A DNA stretch of 64,000 nucleotides, taken from assembly GCA_026386805.1 (NCBI GenBank), contig JAPLMX010000189.1, forward strand, positions 53,968 through 117,967, in the 5' to 3' direction. Source of the DNA: Phycisphaerae bacterium. Lineage in GTDB: Bacteria > Planctomycetota > Phycisphaerae > Sedimentisphaerales > Anaerobacaceae. A program made the position numbers and the translations under genes. This document shows, one piece after another, positions 29,673 to 38,259 of the stretch; within the stretch, counting starts at the first letter, position 1; every line of letters starts with the position of its first letter. Below the pieces are notes generated by a model. The model worked only from the letters and a program-made list of their open reading frames with translations. It did no database searches and was not told where the DNA came from.

Positions 29673-31577
29673 ATGGCACCCGAGCTCGAAAAAACGCCGA
29701 AGACGCCGAAGACCTTCCTGGCGGTCGGTCCCACATTGCACTACAGTCACCGGAACGTGCAGTTCTATTGGCTGCTGGCGGCCTTCATGTTCGCCCTGGC
29801 CTGCTTGTTCTGGGCGCGGATCGTGTCGGGGACGTTCTGGGCCTTCAACTTCGAGTCGCAGACGATTCCCGATTTTCACGACCTGGGCCGGGCCACTGTC
29901 ACCGGGGTTAGCGTCTTCGAGTACCCCTGGCAGATTATCGTCCTGGGCTTGCTCATGGGGATCATGGCGGTGGTCCCGGTGCTCGTCGCCCAGTTGATGA
30001 GTTTCGGGCACAGCTTCCTCTTCGTGCTGGCCGTGTTCTTTTTGGCGAATCTGCCGGGCTTTGCGGTGTTTCTGATCGTTAGTTGTTTTGCGGTGGCGGT
30101 CCGACCGCTGCGGTTCCGCTCCCGCCTTATCGCGATTGCCCTGTGCATGGCCCCGCAACTGGTTTATTGGGGGGCGTTCGGCGGGGCTCGCGGCGTGGAG
30201 CCGCTGGAATGGGGATTTTCCTTTGCCCCGTGGATCTGGGCGTGGCTGACGGGGATGACTGTCGCCGGCATCGTGCTCGCCCTCGGCCACTACACGCGCT
30301 ACAAGCCCGGGCTGATCTGGACCTTCACGACCACCACCCTGCTGCTGGCCCTGGCGATTTTTGGGTGGACCATCGGCTTTGACGAGCTGGACTACCAGCT
30401 TTATGTGGCCCGGAACAACCCCGAAGAGGTGGCGGAGTTTCGCGACCACAGCATCCGCGAGGCGCTGGACAAAACGATCACCGACCCGAAGGAGAAGGAG
30501 TACCGCAAAGTGTTCTTCTACCCGACCGAGGTCATTCCGCTGCGGGAGGAGATGAAGAAGGAGATTCAAAGCTCCCTGGCCCGGGACGACCGGTGGCCGA
30601 GCTGGCTGATCGTGTCGGACGAGCTGCTGTACGAGGGCAAAAGGCAGTGGTTGAACGAGCAGTACGACCGGTTCATCCACCCGTCGAGGCCGCGTTGGAT
30701 GCCCGTGGCGATCTATGAGAGAATCGTCGAGCGTCGGTCCCGCAGCCCACGGATGCCGATTGCCCTGTACTACAAGGCGATTCTGAACGAGTACACGCCG
30801 GACCTGCGGCGTCTGGGGCAGGACGAGACGCTCCATTTCTCCAGCGATTACCCCCGCAGACCGTCGTCGCGCATCTGGCTGCGTCTGTGCAACGACCCCT
30901 ACGGCGCCAGTCCGGAATCGGCGGAGGCCCGCTGGCGTGCGGCCAAGCTGCTCACCAGCCAGAAGGGACTGGAGAAGGCCAGAGCCGTCCTCGTGGACGC
31001 GGAGGGCATCGTTTCGAAGTATCTGGCGGTCGAGCGAAAGACCCCCTCGGCGGGGAGCGACAGCCTGTTCAGTGCGTTTCGGCGCCCGCCGGAGACGGTG
31101 ATGATGCCGATGAAGCTCCGGGAGCTGCAAGGGCGAATCTACGAGCTGCAGACGCTCCTCAGCGACGAGAATCTTGCGGGCGCCGACGGTGCCCTGGAGC
31201 GGCTGGCCACGTTCGTGATGCTCAATCCTTACAGCTTGGATTACGAGTCGCAGCTCGACTGGCTGCTGACGCAGACGGGCGAGAAAGACGGCCTGCGCGA
31301 CAACATCCTGCTGGCCAAGGCCAAGCTGATCGCCGATGACCAGCACCGGGCCCAGCGTCTGAGCGAGCTGAGCCTCCAGTATCAGAACACCGACGGCGGC
31401 ATGCAAGCCCTGTACGAGCTGACACGGCTGAACATCCGCCTGTACCAGCGGGAATCGAAGCGGCCGAACCTGGTGTCGGCCCGGACCATGCTGACCAGCT
31501 TCCTGAGCCTATACCCCAACAGCTTCTACGCGTCCCAAGTCAAGAAGAACCTGGATGACCTGCCCCGCCCGGAGTAG
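29673..31577 (+). CDS. Large membrane protein with C-terminal helical-repeat region
   Basis: 634 residues. The N-terminal half has six or more transmembrane helices (for example FYWLLAAFMFALACLFWARIV, IIVLGLLMGIMAVVPVLVAQLM, FLFVLAVFFLANLPGFAVFLI, TGMTVAGIVLALGHYTR). After about residue 235 the chain is soluble and helix-rich, with segments resembling TPR/outer-membrane-assembly repeats (WRAAKLLTSQKGLEKARAVLVDAE; QRLSELSLQYQNTDGGMQALYELTRL; ARTMLTSFLSLYPNSFYASQVKKNL). No catalytic motif is seen and I do not recognise the family. The gene follows ahcY after a 98-nt repeat-like spacer. Confidence 0.75.
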   Translation: MAPELEKTPKTPKTFLAVGPTLHYSHRNVQFYWLLAAFMFALACLFWARIVSGTFWAFNFESQTIPDFHDLGRATVTGVSVFEYPWQIIVLGLLMGIMAVVPVLVAQLMSFGHSFLFVLAVFFLANLPGFAVFLIVSCFAVAVRPLRFRSRLIAIALCMAPQLVYWGAFGGARGVEPLEWGFSFAPWIWAWLTGMTVAGIVLALGHYTRYKPGLIWTFTTTTLLLALAIFGWTIGFDELDYQLYVARNNPEEVAEFRDHSIREALDKTITDPKEKEYRKVFFYPTEVIPLREEMKKEIQSSLARDDRWPSWLIVSDELLYEGKRQWLNEQYDRFIHPSRPRWMPVAIYERIVERRSRSPRMPIALYYKAILNEYTPDLRRLGQDETLHFSSDYPRRPSSRIWLRLCNDPYGASPESAEARWRAAKLLTSQKGLEKARAVLVDAEGIVSKYLAVERKTPSAGSDSLFSAFRRPPETVMMPMKLRELQGRIYELQTLLSDENLAGADGALERLATFVMLNPYSLDYESQLDWLLTQTGEKDGLRDNILLAKAKLIADDQHRAQRLSELSLQYQNTDGGMQALYELTRLNIRLYQRESKRPNLVSARTMLTSFLSLYPNSFYASQVKKNLDDLPRPE

Positions 31578-31810
31578 ACCGGCCGGGACATCGGCTCGCT
31601 CAGCGATCCCTTGGAAACGGTGTCCGGCCAACTTTCGTGGTGCAGGTGCGCTCCGCCTGACAAATGCAGACCGGCCTGCCCCAAAACGTAGCCGCGCACG
31701 TGAAACTTCATTTTGCATTTTTGGCTCTCCCTCGGTACGATAAGTTGTGATCAGCGGCCCCACGTGCAGGTGCGCCGCGGTGTACGGACGGGTAGGCAGG
31801 GTATTTCCGG

Positions 31811-32362
31811 ATGGCAAACAGCAACTCAGGTCTTGACTTGTGTGTCGTGGTCGTGGGCGACCCGAGCCGGGAGCTTGTCCAAGCAACGGTGCGGCTGGCG
31901 CGGGAACGGGAAATCGACACCGTGTCGTGTGAGAATGTATATTCGGCCGTGGCCCAAATGGCCAAGGCGGCCGACGGGCGCATCCTGATCGTGGGAACGA
32001 TTCAGGAATTGACGAGAGAAAATGGTTCTTTCTTTCGCATCGCGGCCGGCCATGCGGTTCCCTGCTGCTGTCTGCTCGACCAAGCCGGCCCGGCCGGACG
32101 GCCGGCAGACCCCCGTGGCGATCTTTCGCGAGGGGCAACCCAAGACCTGCTGGAGGCCGTGCGCGCCGGCGCCACGGTCCTGAGCAACGTGCAGGACCTT
32201 CGAGACGTTCTCGAGAAATGGCTCGCCACGGCCCGGCGGCACAATGCGCCCCGCGCCGGGCGGGAGCCGTCGCAGGCCAAACGCCAGACGCGCGACGCCG
32301 CCGGCGCATCGTATGAGGACTTGCGGGCGACTGAGGCGGAGCTCAGTGCCTTGCTGGAGTAG
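31811..32362 (+). CDS. Receiver-like protein of unknown function
   Basis: 183 residues. The pattern LDLCVVVVGDPSRELVQATVRLARER.. suggests a Rossmann-type alpha/beta domain like a degenerate response-regulator receiver, but the conserved phospho-acceptor Asp and Lys are not evident. The C-terminal third is charged and Ala-rich. It lies 12 nt upstream of the GGDEF gene and is almost certainly co-transcribed, so it may regulate or accompany the cyclase. Confidence 0.65.
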   Translation: MANSNSGLDLCVVVVGDPSRELVQATVRLAREREIDTVSCENVYSAVAQMAKAADGRILIVGTIQELTRENGSFFRIAAGHAVPCCCLLDQAGPAGRPADPRGDLSRGATQDLLEAVRAGATVLSNVQDLRDVLEKWLATARRHNAPRAGREPSQAKRQTRDAAGASYEDLRATEAELSALLE

Positions 32363-32374
32363 GGTGGAAGACCG

Positions 32375-33592
32375 ATGGACAGGGTGTCGGATTCGATGGC
32401 TGCGCCGACGGGCGGCAGAGTGTTGCTGATTGGCGCTATCGGCAAGGCCCTGTTGGACGCCGTTCACGTGGACCGATACCCGTGCGAGGTGCGAACGAAC
32501 ATCCTGGAGGGGATCGACGCCGCCGCGCGCGGCCGATTCGCGGCCATCGGCGTCGTCATGGCCGGGACGACTCACCAGCTTGCCCCGGCGCTCAAGGCCT
32601 TGCGCGAGGCGGCGAACGCCAAGATCTTTCTGCTGGCCCAGATGCACGAAGAGCCGACCGCCCGGCGTCTGGTCGAGGCGGCGGACGAGAAGCTGGCGGA
32701 CACCTATCTGGTCTGCCCCACGTGCTGGGCGAGTCTTTGTTCGTACATGGGCATCGACCGAGCGGTGGATGACAGAGGACAGAAGGCACAGGACGGCATC
32801 GCGGCAAATCCACCATCCGCAATGTTGTCACCCCGGACGCCGATCCGGGGCCGCCATCCGCCATCGGAAGTGCCGCTCCTCGAGCTGGAGCAGAAGATCC
32901 GGCACTTGGAGTGGCTGGCGACGACCGACGATCTGACCGGCCTGAAGAACCGCCGGTACATTTGGGAGTTCGCCCGGCAGATTCTCGACCGCGCCCGGCA
33001 GACCAAGGGCCGCGTCACCCTGCTCGTCTTCGACATCGACAACTTCAAGCACTACAACGACGTCTACGGCCACCTGACCGGCGACGAAATCCTGCGCCAG
33101 GCGGCAGTCCTGATGCGGCGCTGCTGCCGCAGCCACGACGTCGTCGGCCGCATCGGCGGCGACGAGTTCGCCGTGATCTTCTGGGACGACCCGGGCTCTC
33201 AAACAGGTGGCACCGCCGCCCCCGGCGGTGTTCCATCCCGATTCGAGGGCGTCCCGCCCTCGAATCGCGGGCAAGATGCCCGCGACACAGGCGGCCGGGC
33301 CACAGAGCGGGAGCGACGCGCCGCCACGGCCGAGCACCCCAGCGAGGCGATCCTGCTGGCCAAACGATTCCAGAAGGAATTCGGCAACGCCGACCTGCAC
33401 CTGCTCGGTCCCGAGGGGCGGGGTGTTCTAACCATCAGCGGCGGCTTAGCCAGTTTTCCCCGCGACGGCGACACCGTCCAGCAGCTCTTCGAGCGGGCCG
33501 ATCTGGCCCTGCGCGGCGCCAAGGGCAGCGGCAAAAACCGGATCTACCTCGTCGGCCCATCGGGAAGCTCGGAGTCGAACGCCGAGCTGTAA
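32375..33592 (+). CDS. GGDEF diguanylate cyclase with in-frame repeat-derived inserts
   Basis: 405 residues. The N-terminal about 120 residues are alpha/beta and receiver-like (VLLIGAIGKALLDAVHVDRYP; FAAIGVVMAGTTHQLAPAL). The GGDEF domain begins near 180 (LEWLATTDDLTGLKNRRYIWE), with FDIDNFKHYNDVYGH and the active-site RIGGDEFAVIF near residue 262, so c-di-GMP synthesis is expected. Immediately after, about 55 non-homologous residues interrupt the domain, including [15 protein letters not shown], before the fold resumes at AILLAKRFQKEF and ends with GLASFPRDGDTVQQLFERADLALRGAKGSGKNRI. A second repeat-like insert (LSPRTPIRGRHPPSEVP) lies between the two domains. Activity depends on whether the loop is tolerated. 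Confidence 0.9.
   Translation: MDRVSDSMAAPTGGRVLLIGAIGKALLDAVHVDRYPCEVRTNILEGIDAAARGRFAAIGVVMAGTTHQLAPALKALREAANAKIFLLAQMHEEPTARRLVEAADEKLADTYLVCPTCWASLCSYMGIDRAVDDRGQKAQDGIAANPPSAMLSPRTPIRGRHPPSEVPLLELEQKIRHLEWLATTDDLTGLKNRRYIWEFARQILDRARQTKGRVTLLVFDIDNFKHYNDVYGHLTGDEILRQAAVLMRRCCRSHDVVGRIGGDEFAVIFWDDPGSQTGGTAAPGGVPSRFEGVPPSNRGQDARDTGGRATERERRAATAEHPSEAILLAKRFQKEFGNADLHLLGPEGRGVLTISGGLASFPRDGDTVQQLFERADLALRGAKGSGKNRIYLVGPSGSSESNAEL
33205..33290. repeat. R1 hairpin plus R3 in-frame element inside the GGDEF gene
   Basis: First a GGTGGCACCGCC..GGCGGTG hairpin (R1), then TCGAGGGCGTCCCGCCCTCG and CGCGGGCAAGATGCCCGCG (R3). The R3 part matches the ligA element at 10136-10184 in inverse orientation on the window but in the same reading frame of each gene. 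Confidence 0.85.
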
Positions 33593-33710
33593 AGCGATAT
33601 CCGATATCGCCGAGAGAGGATGGATCTTGCTCAACACGAGTCTGCGCGTTTGAATGGGAATCTCACGCTGCAACCGGAAAACCGCCGCACCGCCGTGGTT
33701 TTCTATCGGG

Positions 33711-34344
33711 TCAATGCTCTTGATGGAGGGTTTGCGATCCGGCGGTACCCCCGGGGTGAGTACCTGCGGCCATCGCCGCACTGTGGATGCCTTCAACATA
33801 GTGCACGTATTGCACATAGGCCTCCACGAACTCCCGCCCCGCCTCGACGCTCTGTTCGGCGTGCTTCTTTGCCTCCACAGCCCTCTTGAGCCGCTCCCGG
33901 ATGCCCTCCGCCACGTGGGCAGTCACCTTCTCGATCACCGCGTCCGCCGAGCCACTGTCCAACGCTTGGTCTGCCAGGGCCACGATCGGCTCGACCGGCT
34001 CATCCTTGATGCCGGTATAGGGCTCCCCTTCACCCGCGCGATGCAGACGAACGAGGGTCTCCATCCAGGAAGTACCGATCAGCCACTTCCTTGGCATCAG
34101 GTCCCTTGGCGCGAACGGCCAAGGTCTTCTGGAAGACCGCCTTCACCTCGACCTCGTGTTCCTTCTTGACCCACTTGAGCACGGGCGTGATCTCGCCCTC
34201 TTCCAGAGCCGCCTTAGCTGTCAGGACGACCGGGCCCCTGAGCGTGTCGCAGTGTGCCCTCACCGTGTTGACCAGGAGCATACCGCACCCCAGCAATACA
34301 ATCACCACCGAGGCGATCTTCACCGGGATCCATGTCTTTTTCAT
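33711..34344 (-). pseudogene. DUF6448-like exported protein gene, frameshifted
   Basis: Frame one (from ATG 34344) encodes a signal peptide and HCDTLRGPVVLTAKAALEEG...AKEVADRYF. Near 34065 the reading passes to another frame as METLVRLHRAGEGEPYTG...GREFVEAYVQYVHYVEGIH, stop at 33711. The two parts together follow the order of the small HCD(T/S)..GPV family (DUF6448) seen beside oxygen- or metal-response genes. The start overlaps the hemerythrin stop by 4 nt (ATGA). Either the gene is recently broken or one base is wrong in the assembly. Confidence 0.75.
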
Positions 34345-34817
34345 AACCTACTCTCCTTTCGTTGCTCTGCCTTCAGTTGGTCCCCATCGCCTATCGAGTC
34401 TTCCATGGGGTAGAGCACGTGGTCTTCTCGGTCGATGTGTGATCGCAGCAGCGAGGTGTAGGCCGACAGATTTTCCCGGATTCTGCCCGTGGCAGCGGCG
34501 TCCGGCTCACCTTCTTCCGGAAGCGCCTCCCAGATTGCCCGGATGCAGGCGCGGCCCTGCTCGTGGTCATGCAGCATGACGGCCAAAGGCCTGGACCTCA
34601 TGGACATGCCGCGTTGATACATCAGGTCGAACAAATGCCTTTCCTCCTTGGCGTGGTGACAGTGGTCGACGAAACCTCGAAAGAAATCCGCCATCTCGCG
34701 GAGAAGCGATGCGTGGATCGTGCCATTCTTCTCGATCGAGGCGACTTCGTTCTCTGCTGCTTCAAGGACCCGAAGGATCACTTGGTGCTCGTGCTTCAAG
34801 GTTTCTGTCGGCGTCAT
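34341..34817 (-). CDS. Hemerythrin-domain protein
   Basis: 158 residues forming a four-helix bundle. Non-heme diiron ligands expected for hemerythrin HHE domains are visible: LKHEHQVILR (His), FVDHCHHAKEERHLF (His and Glu), AVMLHDHEQG (His) and LLRSHIDREDHVLYP (His, Asp). Likely binds O2, NO or iron in the cytosol. AGGAGG lies at normal spacing before the ATG. It forms a two-gene operon with the DUF6448-like gene through an ATGA overlap. Confidence 0.92.
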   Translation of the reverse strand: MTPTETLKHEHQVILRVLEAAENEVASIEKNGTIHASLLREMADFFRGFVDHCHHAKEERHLFDLMYQRGMSMRSRPLAVMLHDHEQGRACIRAIWEALPEEGEPDAAATGRIRENLSAYTSLLRSHIDREDHVLYPMEDSIGDGDQLKAEQRKESRL

Positions 34818-35102
34818 GAGTGCCTCCTTCTGTTGTCAATGGCCCGGGTATGGCGGGCGACCAACTTCGGTCCTGTCTGGATTCCGCATCGGAACCTCCC
34901 CAAGCCAGGATTTCTCATTTACGCTGCTCTTGCACGTTACTCGCCCTATGATATGAAGGTGCTGCACCCGAGTTCAATAGCTGTGGCCATCAGACGCGTC
35001 TTTCGTTTGCCGCTCGGCCGTCCGGCGGTTAGAATCACGACGACCCTCGGACGAGTTGTATCACCGAGCAAGTGAAGTTGGCTTCGAGTGAAAGGGGACC
35101 TC

Positions 35103-37094
35103 ATGAAGAGCGTAAGGACCGGTAGATTGCGGATGGTTGGGCTGTTGGCGGTGTGCCTCCTGCTGGCGGGCGGTCTGTGGGCGGCACAGCAAGTCGATAA
35201 GAAGCTGAACCTGCCCATTGCTCCGGGGCCGTTCCAGCCGGAGTTTGAATCGTTCACCCAGTACCAGTGTCCCGAGTGGTTTCGCGACGCCAAGCTTGGC
35301 ATGTGGGCGCACTGGGGGCCGCAGGCGGTGCCCATGATGGGCGACTGGTATGCCAGGCACATGTACGTCCAGGGGCACCCGCAGTACCAGCATCACCTGG
35401 AGACCTACGGCCACCCCTCCACGAACGGCTACAAGGACATCATCCCGCTTTGGAAGGCCGAGAAGTGGGACCCGGAGCGGCTGATGGCCCTCTATAAGAA
35501 GGCCGGGGCCCGCTACTTCGTCAGCATGGGCTCGCACCACGACAACTTCTACCTGTGGAACTCGCAGCTTCACAAGTGGAACGCCGTCAACATGGGTCCG
35601 AAGCGCGACGTGGTCGGCGACTGGCAGAAGGCGGCCAAGAAGAACGGCCTGTACTTCGGTGTCTCGGAGCACCTGGGCGCCAGCTTCACCTGGTTCCAGG
35701 ACAGCCACAAGTCCGACAAGACCGGTCCGCAGGCCGGTGTGCCCTACGATGGGGCAGACCCGAAATACCAGGACTTGTATCACTTCCCCGCCGAGCCTGG
35801 CGACAAGGCGTGGTACAGCAACAATCCCCGTTGGCAGCAGCAGTGGTTCGACCGCATCAAGGAGCTGGTGGACATGTACCACCCCGATCTGCTGTACACC
35901 GACGGCGGCGTGCCCTTCGGCAATGAGGTCGGCCGCAGCCTGATCGCCCATTTCTACAACGCCGACGCCCAGAAGCATGGCGGCAAGCCGCAGGTGGTTT
36001 ACACCTGCAAGCAGGAATCCAAGGGCATGTGGATCGACGATCTCGAACGCGGCGTCATGCCCGGCATCCGCCCGACGCCCTGGCAGACCGACACCTCCAT
36101 CGGCGACTGGTATTACAACAAGAACTGGAAGTACCGCGGCACCGATTGGGTGATCCACATGCTCGTCGATATCGTCAGCAAGAACGGCAATCTCCTGATC
36201 AACGTGGTCCAGCGGCCCGACGGCTCGCTCGACCCGGAAGCCGAGCAGATTCTCGCCCAGATGGCCGATTGGATCGCCATCAATGGCGAGGCCATCTACG
36301 GCACCCGGCCCTGGCTCGTCCACGGCGAAGGCCCGGTCCGCGCCAAGGGCGGCAACTTCAAAGAGGACTTTGCCTACACCGCCAAGGACGTTCGCTTCAC
36401 CACCAAGGGTGACGGGACTCTCTATGCGTTCGTCATGGGCTGGCCGGAGAACGGGCAAGTCACGATTCGCTCGCTGGCCAAGCTGCCCGGCGTGACCGGC
36501 AAAATCACCGGTGTGACGCTTCTTGGTTCCTCGGGCGAATTGAAATGGAACCACGAGACCAACGGCCTGACGATCCAACGGCCCGGCCAGAAGCCCTGCG
36601 ATTACGCGGTGGCATTCAAGATCGTCGGCGAGGACCTGCGGGGCTTCAAGCCCGAATTGGCCGTGCCGACGCCCAGCGCGATTGTCCAGCCGGACGCTTC
36701 CGGCAAATACACCCTGGCCCCGGACACCACCGAACTGCACGGCAACCTCAAGGAGGAAACCCAGGGGGGCCGGCCCAATATCGGGTTTTGGGACAATCCC
36801 AAGGACTGGGCGTCCTGGAAGGTGAATGTCCAGCCGCCGGGCAAGTTCAAAGTTATCGCCGGTTGCGCCACGGTGCATTCGGGCGCCTCTCTTGTGGTCG
36901 AGGCAGCCGGTCAGAAGCTCACGGGCAAAGTGCCCGCGACCGGGGCCTGGGACAAGTTCGAGGAGCTGACTTTGGGCACGATCGAGATCAAGCAGGCCGG
37001 CGAACAGACCGTGAGCATCCGCCCGGGCGATGCACAGACTTGGAAAGCCATCAACTTGCGAAGTATCGTTCTGACGCCGGAGAGCCGTTCGTAG
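35103..37094 (+). CDS. Exported alpha-L-fucosidase (GH29)
   Basis: About 663 residues. The start at 35103 is chosen because AAAGGGG lies 7-8 nt upstream and a signal peptide follows (MVGLLAVCLLLAGGLWAAQ). The catalytic domain shows GH29 landmarks: FRDAKLGMWAHWGPQAVP, FVSMGSHHDNFYLWNS, GLYFGVSEHLGASFTWF and PDLLYTDGGVPFGNE, whose Asp (near residue 265) is the expected nucleophile. KNGNLLINVVQRPDGSLD closes the barrel region; a beta-sandwich C-terminal part (about 480-663) may bind carbohydrate. It removes terminal fucose from polysaccharides or glycoproteins outside the cytoplasm. Monocistronic. Confidence 0.93.
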   Translation: MKSVRTGRLRMVGLLAVCLLLAGGLWAAQQVDKKLNLPIAPGPFQPEFESFTQYQCPEWFRDAKLGMWAHWGPQAVPMMGDWYARHMYVQGHPQYQHHLETYGHPSTNGYKDIIPLWKAEKWDPERLMALYKKAGARYFVSMGSHHDNFYLWNSQLHKWNAVNMGPKRDVVGDWQKAAKKNGLYFGVSEHLGASFTWFQDSHKSDKTGPQAGVPYDGADPKYQDLYHFPAEPGDKAWYSNNPRWQQQWFDRIKELVDMYHPDLLYTDGGVPFGNEVGRSLIAHFYNADAQKHGGKPQVVYTCKQESKGMWIDDLERGVMPGIRPTPWQTDTSIGDWYYNKNWKYRGTDWVIHMLVDIVSKNGNLLINVVQRPDGSLDPEAEQILAQMADWIAINGEAIYGTRPWLVHGEGPVRAKGGNFKEDFAYTAKDVRFTTKGDGTLYAFVMGWPENGQVTIRSLAKLPGVTGKITGVTLLGSSGELKWNHETNGLTIQRPGQKPCDYAVAFKIVGEDLRGFKPELAVPTPSAIVQPDASGKYTLAPDTTELHGNLKEETQGGRPNIGFWDNPKDWASWKVNVQPPGKFKVIAGCATVHSGASLVVEAAGQKLTGKVPATGAWDKFEELTLGTIEIKQAGEQTVSIRPGDAQTWKAINLRSIVLTPESRS

Positions 37095-37345
37095 TGACGC
37101 CGTGAGGCGTTTCTTGGAAGTTTGAAGTGTGATGGTTGATTGCTGATTCACATCATAAATCAACGATCTCACTTTCGTCGATGCCCTTACGGGCACACTA
37201 CAAACGGCTCACAACTCCGGGTGGCATCGCCAAGGCCTTGGGCCTTGACGATGGTCTTGCCCATAGACAATCGAGGCATCGCCAGTCGTTCGACAAGCTC
37301 AGGACGGACGCGGCGATTGACAACGCCATCCACACAGGGCACAGA
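37092..37345. repeat. Stacked dispersed repeats between fucosidase and ABC genes
   Basis: In order: GTAGTGACGCCGTGAGGCG (37092), the R5 unit AAGTTTGAAGTGTGATGG..TTGATT (37112-37168), GATGCCCTTACGGGCACAC (about 37180), and an R1 block with GCCAAGGCCTTGGGCCTTGA (about 37228). The first and third are repeated in inverse orientation, side by side, at 50146-50198. Confidence 0.75.
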
Positions 37346-37347
37346 AG

Positions 37348-38259
37348 ATGGATGCAATAGAGCTGGACAGTGTGTGCAAGTCGTTCGGGCCGGTGCGGGC
37401 GGTGGACGGGCTGAGCGTTCACGTGCCGCAGGGGTGCGTGTACGGCTTCCTCGGTCCCAACGGGGCGGGCAAGACCACGACGCTTCGCATGATCATGGAC
37501 ATTATCCGGCCGGATAGCGGGAGCATTCAGTTATTCGGCGATCCGGCGTCCGCGCGGGCCCGCGATCGCGTCGGGTACATGCCGGAGGAGCGGGGGCTCT
37601 ATCGCAAGATGACCGTCACGGCGGTGCTCAACTACTTCGGCTCGCTCAAGGGGCTGCCCGCCGGCCGGCTCAAGGCAAAGGTACCCGAATGGCTCCAACG
37701 GGTCGATCTGGCCGAGCACGCGGGCAAGAAGGTCGAGGAGCTTTCGCGGGGAATGCACCAGAAGCTCCAGTTCGTGGTGACGGTGATCAACGACCCGGAT
37801 CTCGTGATCCTCGATGAGCCGTTTTCGGGCCTCGACCCGGTGAACCAGGACATGCTGCGGGAGATCATCAGCGGCCTGCGGCGGGAGGGCAAGACCATTC
37901 TCTTCTCGACGCACGTGATGCACGAGGCCGAGCGGCTGTGCGACTTCATCGTGCTGATCGACCGGGGCGAAGTGGTCGTCAACGGCACGCTCGACCAAAT
38001 CCGGGCCAGGCACGAGGCCAACACGATCTCCATCGAGTTGGAGGGGGACGCCGATTTCGTCCGGGCGCTGCCGATGGTGCAGGCCGTCAAGCCGGACGGC
38101 CGACGGCTGGACGTGCGATTGCGGGACCAGGCCGACTCGCAGGATTTGCTGCGGGCGCTCGTCGAGCGGGCACGCGTGCGGGTATTCGAGATCAGACAGC
38201 CCACGTTACACGAGATTTTCGTCCGGCTTGTCGGAGGCGATCATGCGAAAGATCTATAA
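37348..38259 (+). CDS. ABC transporter ATP-binding protein
   Basis: 303 residues. Walker A GPNGAGKTT (about residue 38), signature LSRGMHQKLQF (an LSxGMxQ variant typical of the NatA/ABC-2 exporter class), Walker B LVILDEPFSGLDPVN and switch His in FSTHVMHE. A C-terminal about 80-residue extension is usual for this group. With the downstream permease it forms a Na+-exporter-like or antibiotic-type ABC-2 exporter; the substrate is unknown. It overlaps the permease start by 17 nt. Confidence 0.95.
   Translation: MDAIELDSVCKSFGPVRAVDGLSVHVPQGCVYGFLGPNGAGKTTTLRMIMDIIRPDSGSIQLFGDPASARARDRVGYMPEERGLYRKMTVTAVLNYFGSLKGLPAGRLKAKVPEWLQRVDLAEHAGKKVEELSRGMHQKLQFVVTVINDPDLVILDEPFSGLDPVNQDMLREIISGLRREGKTILFSTHVMHEAERLCDFIVLIDRGEVVVNGTLDQIRARHEANTISIELEGDADFVRALPMVQAVKPDGRRLDVRLRDQADSQDLLRALVERARVRVFEIRQPTLHEIFVRLVGGDHAKDL

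Noticed and set aside
35061-37196. Long minus-strand ORF (711 aa) opposite the fucosidase
   Set aside because: A shadow of the GH29 gene: low-complexity, His/Arg/Val-rich translation with no domain, while the plus strand carries clear catalytic motifs.
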